A stretch of 64,000 nucleotides of DNA from Gammaproteobacteria bacterium (GCA_022072255.1 JAJVHZ010000022.1:1-64000), one strand, 5' to 3'. Shown: positions 11,206-23,360, counted from the stretch's first letter. Notes: a model not told the origin generated them from the letters alone. Program-made: numbers and translations.

Positions 11206-11802
11206 ATGACGACCACCGATTCTGATGTGCTGGCCGCCGGGAAGGCGGCACTGCGGGCCAGGCTGAAGGCCGATCGCGACGCGCTCTCCGAGGCCGACCG
11301 CCAGCGGTTCTCCGCGGCCATATGCCAGCGGCTGATGGCCCTGCAGGCCATGCGATCGGCCGCCCGGGTGTTCGTGTTCATCTCCAGCGGCAGCGAGGTC
11401 CACACCCACGGGCTCGTCCGGCAACTGCTCGCCGAGGGACGCGAGGTCGCGGTCCCGAAGATCCTCGGCAGGACCGAGATGATCGCCTGCCGGCTGCGCG
11501 AATGGGAGGGGCTGCGCCCTGCGCAGCTCGGGATCCTGAGCCCCGTCGCCGTCGAGGCGGTGAACGGGGAATTCGACGTGGTGGTGACCCCGGGCCTGGG
11601 GTTCACCGAGGCCGGCCACCGCATCGGCTTCGGCGCGGGCTATTACGATCGCTGGTTCGCGGCCCATCGCAGTCAGGTGAAGATCGCCCTGGCATTCGAG
11701 GCGCAGGTCGTGCCCTCGGTACCCACGGACGCGAACGACATTCCCGTCGACGCCATCGTCACCGAGCAGAGAATGATCGCGATACGCGCCGGGGTGTGCT
11801 GA
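11206..11802 (+). CDS. 5-formyltetrahydrofolate cyclo-ligase
   Basis: [20 protein letters not shown]...[37 protein letters not shown] upstream. Confidence 0.93.
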   Translation: MTTTDSDVLAAGKAALRARLKADRDALSEADRQRFSAAICQRLMALQAMRSAARVFVFISSGSEVHTHGLVRQLLAEGREVAVPKILGRTEMIACRLREWEGLRPAQLGILSPVAVEAVNGEFDVVVTPGLGFTEAGHRIGFGAGYYDRWFAAHRSQVKIALAFEAQVVPSVPTDANDIPVDAIVTEQRMIAIRAGVC

Positions 11803-11876
11803 AGCACGGGATGCGTCGCCGCGCCGCCGTCGCGCCACCGCCGTCATGCGCGGACAATAACAGGCGAGGAGATCAC

Positions 11877-14012
11877 GTGCTGCGGGCTGTCTTGAAGCGA
11901 CTGTTCAGGCTGCTGTTCGGCGTGCGCGTGCTCGGCGACGCCTCGCCGATGAAGCATCGCAGGCTGCTGGTGATCGCCAATCACCTGTCCTTCCTCGACG
12001 GCGTCCTCCTCGGCCTGTTCCTGCCCATACGCCCTACCTTCGTGGTGCATACGACGGTGCTGAAGCAGCCGTTCTTCCGGGTGGTGCTCTCGCAGGTACC
12101 GCATCTGGCGGTGGACCCCACCAACCCGATGGCCATGAAGAAGGTCATCGCGCTGCTCGAATCCGGTGAGCCCGTGGTCGTATTCCCGGAGGGCCGGATC
12201 ACCGTCACCGGCAGCATCATGAAGGTCTACGACGGCCCGGCGTTCGTCGCCGCCAGGACCGGCGCCACCATCCTGCCGGTGCGGCTGGACGGTCCGGAAC
12301 GCTCCTACTTCAGCCGCTTGTCGGGGAAGTTCCGCCGCCAACTGTTTCCGCGCATCACGATCACGCTGCTGCCGACCACCACCATCGCGATGCCGGAGGC
12401 GCCGACGGCGAAGCAGAGGCGGCGCAAGGCCGGCGAGGCGATGCGCCGGCTCATGCAGGAGATGGTCTTCTCCTCGCGGCCGTCACAGACGCTGTTCACC
12501 GCCTTTCTCGAGGCCATGGCGATCAACGGCCGGAACGCACGCCTGCTCGAGGACATGAACCAGGAGGAACTGTCCTATCGTGACCTGCTGAAGGGGAGCC
12601 TTGCCCTCGGAAGGCTGGTCGCGAAGTTCACCGGGGAGGGCGAGAACGTCGGCGTGCTCCTGCCCAACGTCAGCGCCACGGTGTGCATGATCTTCGGAAT
12701 GAGCGCGATGCGGCGCGTGCCGGCCATGTTGAACTACACGGCCGGAAGCGCCGGCATGCAATATGCCTGCGAGGCGGCCGGCGTGCGCACCATCGTCAGC
12801 TCGCGGCGCTTCCTGGAGACCGCCAAGCTGGCAGCGACCGTGCAGGCGATCCGGGACGTGCAGGTGGTGTACATGGAGGATCTGCGCGCGCGGTTCACCG
12901 TGGCGGACCGGCTCTGGCTCGTCCTCTTCGCGCTGCGCATGCCGCGCGCGGCGATGCGGCGGACATCGCCGCAGGACCCGGCGGTCGTGCTGTTCACCTC
13001 GGGCTCCGAGGGCAAGCCCAAGGGCGTGGTGCTGAGCCACGACGCACTGCTCGCCAACGTGGCGCAGGTCCGCGCGGTGGTGGATTTCTCGCCGGCCGAC
13101 AAGTTTCTCGTCGCCCTGCCGGTGTTTCACGCCTTCGGGTTGACCTGCGGTGCCATCATGCCGCTGGTCACCGGCAGCAGATTGTTTCTCTACCCCTCGC
13201 CGCTGCACTACCGCGTGATCCCCGAGGTCATCTACGACCGCGGCTGCACGGTGCTGTTCGGCACCAGCACCTTCCTCGGTGCGTATGCCAGGTTCGCCCA
13301 TCCCTACGATTTTTTCCGGCTGCGCTACGTGGTCTCCGGGGCCGAGAAATTGAACGAGGAGGTTCGCAGGGCGTGGTACGAGAAGTTCGGAATACGCATC
13401 ATGGAGGGCTACGGCGCCACCGAATGCGCCCCGGTGATCGCCGTGAACACGCCGATGGCCTATCGCAGCGGCACCGTCGGCACGCTGCTGCCGGGGGTGG
13501 AGCACCGCCTGCAGCCGGTCGAGGGGATCGGCGAAGGCGGAATACTGCACGTGCGCGGACCGAACGTCATGCTCGGCTATTACCTGCACGAGAGGCCGGG
13601 CTTGCTGCAGCCGCCGGCCTCCGATATCGGCGCGGGCTGGCACGGCACCGGCGACATCGTCGCAATCGACGAGGACGGCTTCCTCAGCATCCGTGGCCGG
13701 GTCAAGCGGTTCGCCAAGATCGCCGGGGAGATGATGTCGCTGGAGGTGGTCGAGAAGATCGCGCAGGCCGCCTCGCCCGGCGGGCATCATGCCTCCGTTG
13801 CGGTCGCGGATCCGAAGCGCGGCGAGTTGCTGGTCCTGTTCACCACCGACGCCGGCCTGGAGCGGGAGGCGATCCTGCAGGCAGCGCGCACGCTCGGGGC
13901 GCCGGAGCTGGCAGTACCGCGGCGGATCGAGCATCTGCAGGAACTGCCCCTGCTCGGCACCGGCAAGACCGACTACGTCTCGCTGCGGCGACTCGCCGAG
14001 GCCCCCGCCTGA
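11877..14012 (+). CDS. Aas-like bifunctional 1-acylglycerophosphate acyltransferase / acyl-ACP synthetase (paralog 1)
   Basis: PlsC motifs NHLSFLD and VFPEGRITVTG; AMP-binding motif VVLFTSGSEGKPKGVVLSH; GYGATECAPV; GTG start inferred. Confidence 0.9.
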   Translation: MLRAVLKRLFRLLFGVRVLGDASPMKHRRLLVIANHLSFLDGVLLGLFLPIRPTFVVHTTVLKQPFFRVVLSQVPHLAVDPTNPMAMKKVIALLESGEPVVVFPEGRITVTGSIMKVYDGPAFVAARTGATILPVRLDGPERSYFSRLSGKFRRQLFPRITITLLPTTTIAMPEAPTAKQRRRKAGEAMRRLMQEMVFSSRPSQTLFTAFLEAMAINGRNARLLEDMNQEELSYRDLLKGSLALGRLVAKFTGEGENVGVLLPNVSATVCMIFGMSAMRRVPAMLNYTAGSAGMQYACEAAGVRTIVSSRRFLETAKLAATVQAIRDVQVVYMEDLRARFTVADRLWLVLFALRMPRAAMRRTSPQDPAVVLFTSGSEGKPKGVVLSHDALLANVAQVRAVVDFSPADKFLVALPVFHAFGLTCGAIMPLVTGSRLFLYPSPLHYRVIPEVIYDRGCTVLFGTSTFLGAYARFAHPYDFFRLRYVVSGAEKLNEEVRRAWYEKFGIRIMEGYGATECAPVIAVNTPMAYRSGTVGTLLPGVEHRLQPVEGIGEGGILHVRGPNVMLGYYLHERPGLLQPPASDIGAGWHGTGDIVAIDEDGFLSIRGRVKRFAKIAGEMMSLEVVEKIAQAASPGGHHASVAVADPKRGELLVLFTTDAGLEREAILQAARTLGAPELAVPRRIEHLQELPLLGTGKTDYVSLRRLAEAPA

Positions 14013-14141
14013 GAGCGGCGCGGCCGGGCCGGCCACGAGATGGATTTACTTGCTCATATTTATGCTCTAACTTATTGAAGATATTCCCTACCGACTACGC
14101 AACTTCATGCAGTCTCGAGCAACCTTCTGCGAGGCGAAGGC

Positions 14142-14771
14142 ATGACCGGGTCGCGGAGATGGGCGTGTGGCGCGGCGCTCCTGGCAGCGGGGGTGTGCGG
14201 TTGCACGGCGCTGCCGCCGGCATTGAAGCTCGGCACGCTCGCACTGACCGGTGCCAGCTACCTCGTCACCGGCAGGGGACTCTCCGATCACCTCATCTCC
14301 GCCATCGCCGAACAGGACTGCGCCCTGCTGCGTGTGGTGGGAGATCGCCCCGTCTGCATCGCTGCCCAGCCCGGGACATCGGCCCCCCTCACCGCTCGCG
14401 GGAAGGCGCAGCGGCGGGAGGCGCGGATTGCGCGCGCCGGCGCGACGCCACCAGGGCCGGACCGAAACGAGGCGATCGCTCCGTGGCGTTACTACCTGGT
14501 CCTGGGCAGCTTCAGCACCGAGCAGAATGCGCAGCGCTGGCGGCGCTCGCTGGCACACCTGGACACCGCGATCGCCCGGACCGAACCCGGCGCCGATCAT
14601 GAATCTGCCCGGTACCGCGTCGTGATGGGACCATACCGGGACGAGGAATCGCTGCGGCGCAGGACGGAGATCGCGGAGACACTCAAGCAGGACGTCTGGC
14701 GCGTGCGCCTGTGCAGCGGCGACCTCAGTGCGCCACCGTGCACGGCTCCCGCCATGGTGGCCAGCCGGTGA
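14142..14771 (+). CDS. predicted lipoprotein with C-terminal SPOR-like domain
   Basis: Lipobox-like AAGVCGCTAL; C-terminal YYLVLGSFSTEQNAQRW...YRVVMGPYRDEESLRRR. Confidence 0.7.
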   Translation: MTGSRRWACGAALLAAGVCGCTALPPALKLGTLALTGASYLVTGRGLSDHLISAIAEQDCALLRVVGDRPVCIAAQPGTSAPLTARGKAQRREARIARAGATPPGPDRNEAIAPWRYYLVLGSFSTEQNAQRWRRSLAHLDTAIARTEPGADHESARYRVVMGPYRDEESLRRRTEIAETLKQDVWRVRLCSGDLSAPPCTAPAMVASR

Positions 14772-14800
14772 GCGATGCGGCCGGCCTTTCCCCGAAAATA

Positions 14801-14826
14801 CGAACGGGCCCGCAGGCCCGTTTTCC
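14801..14826. terminator. rho-independent (probably bidirectional) terminator
   Basis: cgaacgggcccgcaggcccgttttcc: GC-rich inverted repeat with T run between convergent SPOR gene and pnp. Confidence 0.8.
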
Positions 14827-14852
14827 GTAGCTCACCACCCTCACGCCTGCGA

Positions 14853-16940
14853 TCAGCCGCCGGCGCCGACCGCCTTGATGCTGAGGCGTATGCGGCCCTG
14901 CTTGTCGACCTCCAGCACCTTGACCTTGACCATGTCGCCCTCGCGGAGCTTGTCGCTGACGTTCTCGACCCGCTCCTCGGAGATTTGCGAGATGTGAACC
15001 AGGCCGTCCTTGCCGGGCAGTATGTTCACGAACGCGCCGAAGTCCATCAGCTTGGCAACACGGCCCTCGTAGATCATTCCCACCTGCACGTCGGCGGTGA
15101 TCTGCTCGACGCGGCGCTTGGCCTCCAGACCCGCCGCGGCATCGACGGAGGCGATCTTGACGGTGCCGTCGTCCTCGATGTCGATGGTGGTGCCCGTCTC
15201 CTCGGTGATGGCCCTGATCGTCACGCCGCCCTTGCCGATGACGTCGCGTATCTTGTCCGGATGGATCTTGAAGGAGATGATGCGCGGGGCGTGCTCGGAC
15301 ATCTCCTCGCGGGGCTTGCTGATGGTCTTCGCCATCTCGCCCAGGATGTGCATGCGGCCGGCCTTCGCCTGCGCCAGGGCCTGCTCCATGATGGCGGCGG
15401 TGATGCCGCTGATCTTGATGTCCATCTGCAGGGCCGTGATGCCGGCCGTCGTCCCGGCCACCTTGAAGTCCATGTCACCGAGGTGGTCCTCGTCTCCCAT
15501 GATGTCGGAGAGCACCACCCACTTCGGCCCCTCCATGATGAGGCCCATGGCGATGCCGGCCACCGGCGCCCTGACCGGCACGCCCGCGTCCATCAGTGAG
15601 AGGCTCGCGCCGCACACAGACGCCATCGAACTGGAACCATTGGATTCCGTGATCTCGGAGACCACGCGCACCACGTACTGGAACTTGTCCTTCGCCGGCA
15701 TCATCGCCTCGACGCCGCGGCGCGCCAGGCGCCCGTGTCCGATCTCGCGGCGCTTGGGCGACCCGACGCGGCCGACCTCGCCCACCGAGAACGGCGGGAA
15801 GTTGTAATGGAACAGGAACCGGTCGCTGCGCTCGCCCTCGATGGCGTCGATGATCTGCGCGTCGCGCTCGGTGCCGAGCGAGGTGACGACCAGCGCCTGC
15901 GTCTCGCCACGGGTGAACAGCGCCGAGCCGTGCGTGCGGGGCAGCACGCCGACACGGCAGGTGATCGGGCGGATCTGGGTCCGGTTGCGGCCGTCGATGC
16001 GGCGTTCCTCCTCGAGCGCCATCGCGCGCACGATCTTGTACTCCAGGTTCTCGATGGCAGTCCTGACATGCTCGGGCTTCCACTTCGGCTCCTGCCCGGC
16101 CGGCAGCAGGGCGGTGGCGATCTCGCCGCGCAGCCTGGCGAGCGTGTCGCGACGAAGCAGCTTGTCGACTATCGTGTAGCCCTCGCGGATGGGCGCGGCG
16201 TAAGCGTCGACAGCGGCCAGCAGCTCGCCGTCGGCGGCCGGAGGGGTCCACTCCCAGGGCTGCGTGCCGACCGCCTTCGCCAGCTCGCGGATGGCATTGA
16301 TAGCGGTCTGCAGGTGCTGGTGGCCGAACAGCACCGCCCCCAGCATGACCTCCTCGGCAAGTTCCTTCGCCTCGGACTCCACCATCAGCACGGAGGTGTC
16401 GGTGCCGGCGACCACCAGATCGAGCAGAGAGTCTTCCAGGTCCTTGAAGCTGGGGTTGAGCAGGTACTGGCCGTCGCGGTAGCCGACGCGGGCCGCCCCG
16501 ATCGGTCCGTTGAACGGGATGCCGGAGACGGCAAGGGCCGCCGAGGAACCGAGCATCGCCGGGATGTCCGGATCGACCTTCGGGTCGAGCGACAGGACGG
16601 TGGCGACGATCTGGACCTCGTTGCGGAACCCTTCCGGGAAGAGCGGGCGCAGCGGCCGGTCGATGAGGCGCGAGGTCAGCGTCTCCTTCTCGCTCGGGCG
16701 GCCCTCGCGCTTGAAGAAGCCGCCGGGGATCTTGCCGGCGGCGTAGGTCTTCTCCTGGTAATCGACGGTCAGCGGAAAGAAATCGCGATCGGATTCGTTC
16801 CTGTTGCCGACCACCGTGACCAGCACGACGGTCTCGCCCATGCTGACCATCACCGCGCCGGTGGCCTGGCGGGCGACCTCGCCGGTCTCGAGTGTTACGG
16901 TATGCGCGCCGTATTGAAATGACGTTTTCGTCGGTGCCAT
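14853..16940 (-). CDS. pnp: polynucleotide phosphorylase
   Basis: [55 protein letters not shown]...; C-terminal KH and S1 domains. Confidence 0.98.
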   Translation of the reverse strand: MAPTKTSFQYGAHTVTLETGEVARQATGAVMVSMGETVVLVTVVGNRNESDRDFFPLTVDYQEKTYAAGKIPGGFFKREGRPSEKETLTSRLIDRPLRPLFPEGFRNEVQIVATVLSLDPKVDPDIPAMLGSSAALAVSGIPFNGPIGAARVGYRDGQYLLNPSFKDLEDSLLDLVVAGTDTSVLMVESEAKELAEEVMLGAVLFGHQHLQTAINAIRELAKAVGTQPWEWTPPAADGELLAAVDAYAAPIREGYTIVDKLLRRDTLARLRGEIATALLPAGQEPKWKPEHVRTAIENLEYKIVRAMALEEERRIDGRNRTQIRPITCRVGVLPRTHGSALFTRGETQALVVTSLGTERDAQIIDAIEGERSDRFLFHYNFPPFSVGEVGRVGSPKRREIGHGRLARRGVEAMMPAKDKFQYVVRVVSEITESNGSSSMASVCGASLSLMDAGVPVRAPVAGIAMGLIMEGPKWVVLSDIMGDEDHLGDMDFKVAGTTAGITALQMDIKISGITAAIMEQALAQAKAGRMHILGEMAKTISKPREEMSEHAPRIISFKIHPDKIRDVIGKGGVTIRAITEETGTTIDIEDDGTVKIASVDAAAGLEAKRRVEQITADVQVGMIYEGRVAKLMDFGAFVNILPGKDGLVHISQISEERVENVSDKLREGDMVKVKVLEVDKQGRIRLSIKAVGAGG

Positions 16941-16966
16941 GGCAGTCACCAGATCATGAGAGGTGA

Positions 16967-16995
16967 AAATGAAAAGCCCGCGATGTACGCGGGCG
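16967..16995 (-). terminator. terminator/attenuator after rpsO, upstream of pnp
   Basis: Minus strand: gcccgcgtacatcgcgggcttttcatttt stem-loop plus T-rich tract. Confidence 0.75.
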
Positions 16996-17003
16996 TGATC
17001 GTC

Positions 17004-17273
17004 TTACTTGCGCAGACCCAGTTTGCCGATGAGGCCGCGGTAACCGTCCGGGTTCGAACGCTTCATGTAGTCCAGGAGCTTGCGGCGCTTGTTGATCAGC
17101 CGCAGCAGGCCCTGGCGGGAGTGCAGATCGTGGGTGTGGCTCTTGAAGTGCTCGGTCAGCTCGTCGATGCGGGCTGACATCAGGGCCACCTGCACCTCGG
17201 GAGAACCGGTGTCGGATTGCTTACGCTGGTTGTCCTTGATGATGGCGCTCTTGCGCTCGGAGGTCATTGCCAT
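17004..17273 (-). CDS. rpsO: 30S ribosomal protein S15
   Basis: [52 protein letters not shown]. Confidence 0.98.
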   Translation of the reverse strand: MAMTSERKSAIIKDNQRKQSDTGSPEVQVALMSARIDELTEHFKSHTHDLHSRQGLLRLINKRRKLLDYMKRSNPDGYRGLIGKLGLRK

Positions 17274-17423
17274 GGAATACTCCTGCTACGCTGTCTCTTC
17301 TGTCGGTCTGTCGGCTTCAAAGCGGGCGCTATTGTAGCCACGCGAGTCCCGGCTAACAAGGAAAAACTGCCGGACTGCGGCGGTCCGGACCGCCCCGCGG
17401 GCCGCCGGGCGAGCGCCCTTCCG

Positions 17424-18335
17424 TCAGTTCCGGTTGACCAGGCGCCGCGGCGCGACGCGGCCGTCTGCGATCCTCTCGCCGATGCCCATGAAGCGCCCCT
17501 CCTCGTCGTACATCCGCAGCAGTCCCGCTGCCGCCCCGGCCGTTCGCACCGCCTGTCCGGTGCGAACGTAATAAGCGGAATCCCTTGAAAATTGCACGGC
17601 GGCAAGCTGCGGCAGGGCCAGATCCATCGCGATCAGGACGGCGTCGAGCTCCTGCATCCCCGCCGCCGCGCGCCTCTCCAGCTCATCGAGCGCATGCGCA
17701 TCCTCGATGCCGAACGGCGCCACCCTCGTGCGCCGCAGGGCCAGCAGGTGGGCGACCGTGCCGAGCGCGCCGCCGATATCCTCGGCGAGCGTGCGGATGT
17801 AGGTTCCCTTGCTGCAGCGGACCCGTATCTCCAGATCCGAGGCGCCGAGCGCGAGGCGCTCGATGGCGTGGATGGTGACGGTGCGCGCCTTGCGTTCCAC
17901 GGTCACGCCCTGCGCCGCCAGGCGGTAGAGGCGTTCGCCCTGGTGCTTGAGTGCCGAGTACATGGGGGGCACCTGCTCGATCTCGCCCTGGAATCTCCGC
18001 AGCACGCGGTCGACAGCCTCGACATCGAGTGCGGGCACGGAGCGGGTCTCGATCACCTCGCCGGCGGCATCCGCCGTGGTGGTCCGTATGCCGAATGCGA
18101 TGCGGGCCACGTATTCCTTGTCGGCATCGAGCAGATAGGGCGTGACCTTGGTCGCCTCGCCCAGGCACACCGGCAGCAGGCCGCTCGCCGGACCGTCCAG
18201 GTTGCCGGTGTGGCCGGCCTTGGTGGCGTTGAACAGGCGCTTCACGCGCTGTAGCGCCGCGTTGGAGGTGATGCCGACGGGCTTGTCGAGGAGCACGATG
18301 CCGTGCACCGCCCGCCGCTCGCGGGCGCGGTTCAT
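17424..18335 (-). CDS. truB: tRNA pseudouridine(55) synthase
   Basis: GIVLLDKPVGITSNAALQRVKRLFNATKAGHTGNLDGPASGLLPVCLGEATK. Confidence 0.97.
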   Translation of the reverse strand: MNRARERRAVHGIVLLDKPVGITSNAALQRVKRLFNATKAGHTGNLDGPASGLLPVCLGEATKVTPYLLDADKEYVARIAFGIRTTTADAAGEVIETRSVPALDVEAVDRVLRRFQGEIEQVPPMYSALKHQGERLYRLAAQGVTVERKARTVTIHAIERLALGASDLEIRVRCSKGTYIRTLAEDIGGALGTVAHLLALRRTRVAPFGIEDAHALDELERRAAAGMQELDAVLIAMDLALPQLAAVQFSRDSAYYVRTGQAVRTAGAAAGLLRMYDEEGRFMGIGERIADGRVAPRRLVNRN

Positions 18336-18754
18336 CCGTCCTCGTCGGTCCCGGGCCGGTCCCCAGCGGATTCCCCGGTAGCGCCCGATTCGTGCAGCAA
18401 CGAGTCGATGCGCGCGCCCCGCTCCACGGATTCGTCGAAACGGAACGACAGCCGCGGGGTGTAGCGCAGCCGCACGGCACGCCCGAGGAGCGCGCGCAGT
18501 TCTCCGAGGTGAGGATGCAGCCGTCGCAGGACCTCGTCGTGGGAGATCTCGCCGCCCAGATGCGTGACGTACAGCCGCGCATCGCGCAGATCCGGCGACA
18601 CGTCCACCTCGGAGAGCGTCAGCATCCCCAGGCCCGCGTCGCTCGCGATCCGCTGTAGCGGCTGCGCGAGTTCGCGCCGGATGCTCTCGGCAACGCGGCG
18701 CGGGCGCGTGCTGGGGGCGGGTCGCCCCCAGGCATCATCGTTACGGCTGGCCAT
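18332..18754 (-). CDS. rbfA: ribosome-binding factor A
   Basis: RVAESIRRELAQPLQRIASDAGLGMLTLSEVDVSPDLRDARLYVTHLG; overlaps truB by 4 nt. Confidence 0.95.
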   Translation of the reverse strand: MASRNDDAWGRPAPSTRPRRVAESIRRELAQPLQRIASDAGLGMLTLSEVDVSPDLRDARLYVTHLGGEISHDEVLRRLHPHLGELRALLGRAVRLRYTPRLSFRFDESVERGARIDSLLHESGATGESAGDRPGTDEDG

Positions 18755-18777
18755 GGGCGCTGTCGAAGCGACCGGCG

Positions 18778-21306
18778 TCAAAGCGTGCGCGCGACTTCCG
18801 TGCGCTCGAACACTTCGATGTGGTCGCCGGGTTTGACGTCGTTGTAGTTCTTCACCCCGATGCCGCATTCGGTGCCGGACTTCACCTCCTGCACGTCGTC
18901 CTTGAACCGGCGCAGCGATTCCAGCGCACCTTCGAAGATGACCACGTTGTCGCGCAGCACGCGTATGGGGTTGTTGCGCTTGATCACGCCGGTGGTGACG
19001 ATGCAGCCGGCGATGGCTCCGAACTTCGAAGACCGGAACACGTCGCGCACCTCGGCAACCCCGATGATGGTCTCCTTGACCTCGGGCGAAAGCATGCCGG
19101 AAAGCGCGGCCTTCACGTCATCGATGACGTCGTAGATGATGCTGTAGTAGCGCAGGTCGATCTTCTCGGATTCGATGAGCTTGCGGGCGCTCGCGTCGGC
19201 GCGGACGTTGAACCCCACGATCATCGCGCTCGATGCCAGCGCCAGGTTGACGTCGGACTCGGTGATGCCGCCGACGCCGCTGGAAACGATGCTGACGCTG
19301 ACCTCTTCGTTGGAGAGCTTGGTCAACGCGTCGGAAAGCGCCTCCGCGGAGCCCTGCACGTCGGCCTTGACCAGGACGTTGAGGCTGACCAGCTTGCCTT
19401 CCTCCATGCGCGAGAACACGTTCTCGAGCTTGGTGGCCTGCTGGCGCGCCAGCTTGGCCTCACGGCTCTTGGCCTGGCGCAGCAGCGAGATCTCGCGCGC
19501 CTTGCGCTCGTCGCTCACGACGACCGCCTCGTCGCCGGCATTGGGGGTGGAGGAGAGTCCGAGCACCTCCACCGGTGTGGAAGGCCCCGCCGCCTCCACG
19601 GGCCGGCCGTTCTCGTCGACCATCGCGCGCACCCGGCCGAATTCGAATCCGGTCAGCAGGATGTCGCCCTTGCGCAGGGTGCCGCTCTGCACCAGCACGG
19701 TGGCGACCGGACCGCGCCCCTTGTCGAGGCGGGATTCGATCACCGCGCCGGTCGCCGGTCCGTCCTCCACCGCCATCAGTTCCAGTACCTCGGCCTGAAG
19801 CAGGATGGCGTCCAGCAGATCGTTGATGCCCTCGCCGGTCTTGGCGGACACCCGCACGAACTGTGTGTCACCGCCCCAGTCCTCGGGGATGACACCGTGT
19901 TGGGTCAATCCCTGCCGCACGCGATCGGGATCCGCGTCCGGTTTGTCGATCTTGTTCACGGCGACGATGAGTGGCACTTCAGCCGCCCTCGCGTGCTGCA
20001 CGGCCTCGACGGTCTGCGGCATCACGCCATCGTCGGCGGCAACGACCAGCACGACGATGTCGGTGACCTTCGCGCCGCGGGCACGCATCGCGGTGAAGGC
20101 CGCGTGGCCCGGCGTGTCTATGAAGGTGATCGTGCCCTTGAGGGTGGAGACCCGGTAGGCGCCGATGTGCTGCGTGATGCCGCCCGCCTCGCCGGCGGCG
20201 ACCTCGGCACTGCGTATGCGATCCAGCAGCGAGGTCTTGCCGTGATCGACATGACCCATGACGGTGACCACGGGCGGACGTGGACCCTTGTCGCCGGTGA
20301 CGGCAATGTCCTCCATGAGCTGCGTCTCGAGTGCGTCGGCCTGGATGAGCTTCGGCTTGTGGCCCATCTCCTCGACGATGATCGCGGCCGTGTCCTGGTC
20401 GATGACCTGGTTGATGGTGGCCATGCTGCCCATGTTCATCATGGCCTTGATCACCTCGGCAGCCTTCACCGACATGCGCTGGGCGAGTTCGGCGACCGTG
20501 ATCCCCTCGGGAATGGCGACCTCGCGGATGATGGGCTCCGTGGGGCGCTCGAACCCGTGCTTGCCGCCCGGCTGGGTCACGACGCGGCGGGGCGGCGGCA
20601 TCTTGCGCTTGCGCTTGCCCGCCTTGCTGGCGTCGACGTGCAGTTCGGCGCGTCCGTGACGATCCTCGACACGTTCGCGGACCGCCGGCTCGCCACGCTT
20701 CTTCTTGCCGCGCTCCTCCTCGGTGGCGGGCGCGGGACGTTCCGCGGGACGGGCGGCGGCCTGTTTCGCCCTCTCCTCCTCGGCGCGGCGACGCGCCTCG
20801 GCCTCGGCACGCGCGCTCTCCTCCTCGGCGCGGCGCTGATCCTCGTGCTCCCTTTGCCGGCGCTGCTCTTCCTCCAGGCGCACGCGCTCCTGGGCCTCCA
20901 GCTCCTCGCGCTGCGCGGCCTCCTCGGCGAGCTTCTGCGTCTCCTCGTCGACGACCAGGCTGCGCTTGACGTAGGTCTTCTTCTTGCGGACCTCCACGCT
21001 GACGGTCTTGGTCGGCACCGGCTTGGCACCGACGGCCCCCGGACGCACACGCAGGCGCGCCTTGTCCGCAGGCACTTTCAGCTCGCTCACCGTCTTGCGG
21101 CGCAGGGTGATGCGCGTTGGCTCGGTGGCGTCGTCGCCGCGGCCATGGGCACGACGCAGGTGGCTCAGCAACTGCCCCTTTTCATCGTCGTTGATCGTGT
21201 CGTCCGCCGCCTTGGCAGACAGTCCCGCATCGGCGAGCTGCGCGAGCAGTCGCTCAACCGAGATGCCGACCTGTTCCGCGAACTGCTTGACCGTCACGCC
21301 CGTCAT
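18778..21306 (-). CDS. infB: translation initiation factor IF-2
   Basis: [51 protein letters not shown], charged N-terminal region. Confidence 0.98.
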   Translation of the reverse strand: MTGVTVKQFAEQVGISVERLLAQLADAGLSAKAADDTINDDEKGQLLSHLRRAHGRGDDATEPTRITLRRKTVSELKVPADKARLRVRPGAVGAKPVPTKTVSVEVRKKKTYVKRSLVVDEETQKLAEEAAQREELEAQERVRLEEEQRRQREHEDQRRAEEESARAEAEARRRAEEERAKQAAARPAERPAPATEEERGKKKRGEPAVRERVEDRHGRAELHVDASKAGKRKRKMPPPRRVVTQPGGKHGFERPTEPIIREVAIPEGITVAELAQRMSVKAAEVIKAMMNMGSMATINQVIDQDTAAIIVEEMGHKPKLIQADALETQLMEDIAVTGDKGPRPPVVTVMGHVDHGKTSLLDRIRSAEVAAGEAGGITQHIGAYRVSTLKGTITFIDTPGHAAFTAMRARGAKVTDIVVLVVAADDGVMPQTVEAVQHARAAEVPLIVAVNKIDKPDADPDRVRQGLTQHGVIPEDWGGDTQFVRVSAKTGEGINDLLDAILLQAEVLELMAVEDGPATGAVIESRLDKGRGPVATVLVQSGTLRKGDILLTGFEFGRVRAMVDENGRPVEAAGPSTPVEVLGLSSTPNAGDEAVVVSDERKAREISLLRQAKSREAKLARQQATKLENVFSRMEEGKLVSLNVLVKADVQGSAEALSDALTKLSNEEVSVSIVSSGVGGITESDVNLALASSAMIVGFNVRADASARKLIESEKIDLRYYSIIYDVIDDVKAALSGMLSPEVKETIIGVAEVRDVFRSSKFGAIAGCIVTTGVIKRNNPIRVLRDNVVIFEGALESLRRFKDDVQEVKSGTECGIGVKNYNDVKPGDHIEVFERTEVARTL

Positions 21307-21321
21307 CTGGACTGTTCCTCG

Positions 21322-22824
21322 TTACTGTTTCTCGGCGAACCAGGGTTCGCGGGCCGTCATGATAAGCGATGCCGCCCGCTCCTCCGTCATGCCGTCGATG
21401 TCCAGCAGCTCGTCCACGGACTGGTCGGCCAGATCCTCCATGGTCACGACCCCCCGGCCGGCCAGCGCGTAGGCGAGGTCCTCGTCCATGCCCTCCATGG
21501 CGAGCAGATCGGATGCGGGTTTCGCGTCCCCGATCTTCTCTTCGGAGGCGATCGCGCGCGTGAGCAGCAGATCCTTCGCCCGGCGGCGCAGTTCGGAGAC
21601 CAGCGTCTCGTCGAATTCCTCGATCTCGAGCATCTCGGATTCCGGCACGTAGGCCACCTCCTCGATGCTGGTGAAGCCCTCCTCGACCAGGATCCGGGCA
21701 ACCTCCTCGTCGACGTCGAGCTGGGCCATGAACTGCTGCTGCAGGTTCTGCTCCTCGCGGCTGGCCTTCTCGGCCGCCTGCGACTCGGTCATGACGTTCA
21801 GCTCCCAGCCCGTGAGGTGGCTGGCGAGACGGACGTTCTGGCCACTGCGGCCGATAGCCTGCGCCAGATCGGCCTCGGCCACGGCCACGTCCATGCTGTG
21901 CGAGTCCTCGTCCACCAGGATCGACACCACCTCCGCAGGCGACATCGCGTTGATGACGAACTGCGCGGGATTCTCGTCCCAGAGGATGATGTCGACGCGC
22001 TCGCCGGCGAGTTCGTTCGAGACCGCCTGCACGCGCGAGCCGCGCATGCCGACGCAGGCTCCGACGGGGTCGATGCGCGCATCCTTCGTGCGCACGGCGA
22101 TCTTGGCGCGCAGCCCGGGATCGCGCGCAGCGCCGAGCACCTCGATGATGCCCTCGCCGATCTCCGGAACCTCCAGCTTGAACAGCTCGACCAGCATCTC
22201 GGTGGACGTGCGGCTGACGAAAAGCTGCGGACCCCGCTTCTCCGGCCGGATGTCGAACAACAGACCACGGACGCGATCGCCGTTGCGGATCGGCTCGCGC
22301 GGGATGACGTGCTCGCGCGGGATGATGGCCTCGGCGTTGCCGCCCAGGTCCATATAGATGCTTCCCTTCTCGATGCGCTTGACGATTCCCGAGACGAGCT
22401 GCCCCTTCTTGTCCTGGTACTGCTCGACGATCTGCGCGCGCTCGGCCTCGCGCACCTTCTGCACGATGACCTGCTTGGCGGTCTGCGCGGCGATGCGCCC
22501 GAATGCGGCGGGCTCCAGCGACTCCTCGATGAAATCTCCTGAATTGAGGCCCGCGTCCCTCGCCTGCGCGTCCGTCAGCAGGATCTGGCGATCGGGGAAT
22601 TCCAGCCCCTCGGTGACCGCCGCGTCGTCGATCACCTCCCAGCGCCGGAAGGCCTGGTAGTCGCCGGATCTCCGATCGATCGCCACGCGCACCTCGATGT
22701 CGTCGCGATAAAGGCGCTTGGTAGCCGTCGCGAGCGCCGCCTCGAGCGCCTCGAAGATGACGTCCTTGCCGACGCCCTTCTCGTTCGATACGACTTCAAC
22801 CACTGTCAGGATTTCTTTGTTCAT
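21322..22824 (-). CDS. nusA: transcription termination/antitermination protein NusA
   Basis: [38 protein letters not shown]1/KH domains; [28 protein letters not shown]. Confidence 0.98.
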   Translation of the reverse strand: MNKEILTVVEVVSNEKGVGKDVIFEALEAALATATKRLYRDDIEVRVAIDRRSGDYQAFRRWEVIDDAAVTEGLEFPDRQILLTDAQARDAGLNSGDFIEESLEPAAFGRIAAQTAKQVIVQKVREAERAQIVEQYQDKKGQLVSGIVKRIEKGSIYMDLGGNAEAIIPREHVIPREPIRNGDRVRGLLFDIRPEKRGPQLFVSRTSTEMLVELFKLEVPEIGEGIIEVLGAARDPGLRAKIAVRTKDARIDPVGACVGMRGSRVQAVSNELAGERVDIILWDENPAQFVINAMSPAEVVSILVDEDSHSMDVAVAEADLAQAIGRSGQNVRLASHLTGWELNVMTESQAAEKASREEQNLQQQFMAQLDVDEEVARILVEEGFTSIEEVAYVPESEMLEIEEFDETLVSELRRRAKDLLLTRAIASEEKIGDAKPASDLLAMEGMDEDLAYALAGRGVVTMEDLADQSVDELLDIDGMTEERAASLIMTAREPWFAEKQ

Positions 22825-22862
22825 AAGCTTCCAAAGCCCATAAATCCGTACGCCCGGCTCCG

Positions 22863-23318
22863 TTAGAACTCGGGCTTGAGTCTGGCCTTCGCAACATTGG
22901 CCAGCGGAATGCGATATTCCACGCCGTCCGCGAGGATGGTGACCTCCTCACCGGCGTCGATTCCGACCAGCCGGCCGTCGAGCTTCCGTCGGCCCTGCAC
23001 GAGATCCCTCAGTTGCAGCCGCACCTCGCTGCCGGCGAACCGGCGATAGTGCTCCGGGGTGAACAGCAGCCGATCCAGCCCGGGGGACGACACCTCCAGG
23101 TTGTACTGCCCGCGAATGACGTCCTCGACGTCGAGTACCGCGCTCACCTGCCGGCTCACCCGCTCGCAGTCCTCGACACTGATCCCGCCATCCCGATCGA
23201 TGTAGACCCGCAGGATCGACCGGGCCCCGGCCGACAGGAACTCGAGCCCCACCCACTCGTAACCCAGCCCCGTCACCACCGGCTCCAGAAGACCTTGCAA
23301 CCGCTCCTGGGCTTTCAT
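22863..23318 (-). CDS. rimP: ribosome maturation factor RimP
   Basis: [56 protein letters not shown]. Confidence 0.96.
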   Translation of the reverse strand: MKAQERLQGLLEPVVTGLGYEWVGLEFLSAGARSILRVYIDRDGGISVEDCERVSRQVSAVLDVEDVIRGQYNLEVSSPGLDRLLFTPEHYRRFAGSEVRLQLRDLVQGRRKLDGRLVGIDAGEEVTILADGVEYRIPLANVAKARLKPEF

Positions 23319-23333
23319 TCACGAACTCCGCAA

Positions 23334-23360
23334 AGCAAAAAGCCCCGAATCCGGGGCTCC
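23334..23360 (-). terminator. intrinsic terminator/attenuator between tRNA-fMet and rimP
   Basis: Minus strand: agccccggattcggggctttttgc (7-bp GC stem, 4-nt loop, T5). Confidence 0.75.

Noticed and set aside
18820-22542. 1240-aa plus-strand ORF antisense to infB/nusA
   Set aside because: Antisense shadow in high-GC DNA; the minus strand carries unmistakable IF-2 and NusA. Translation is low-complexity His/Asp/Leu/Arg-rich.
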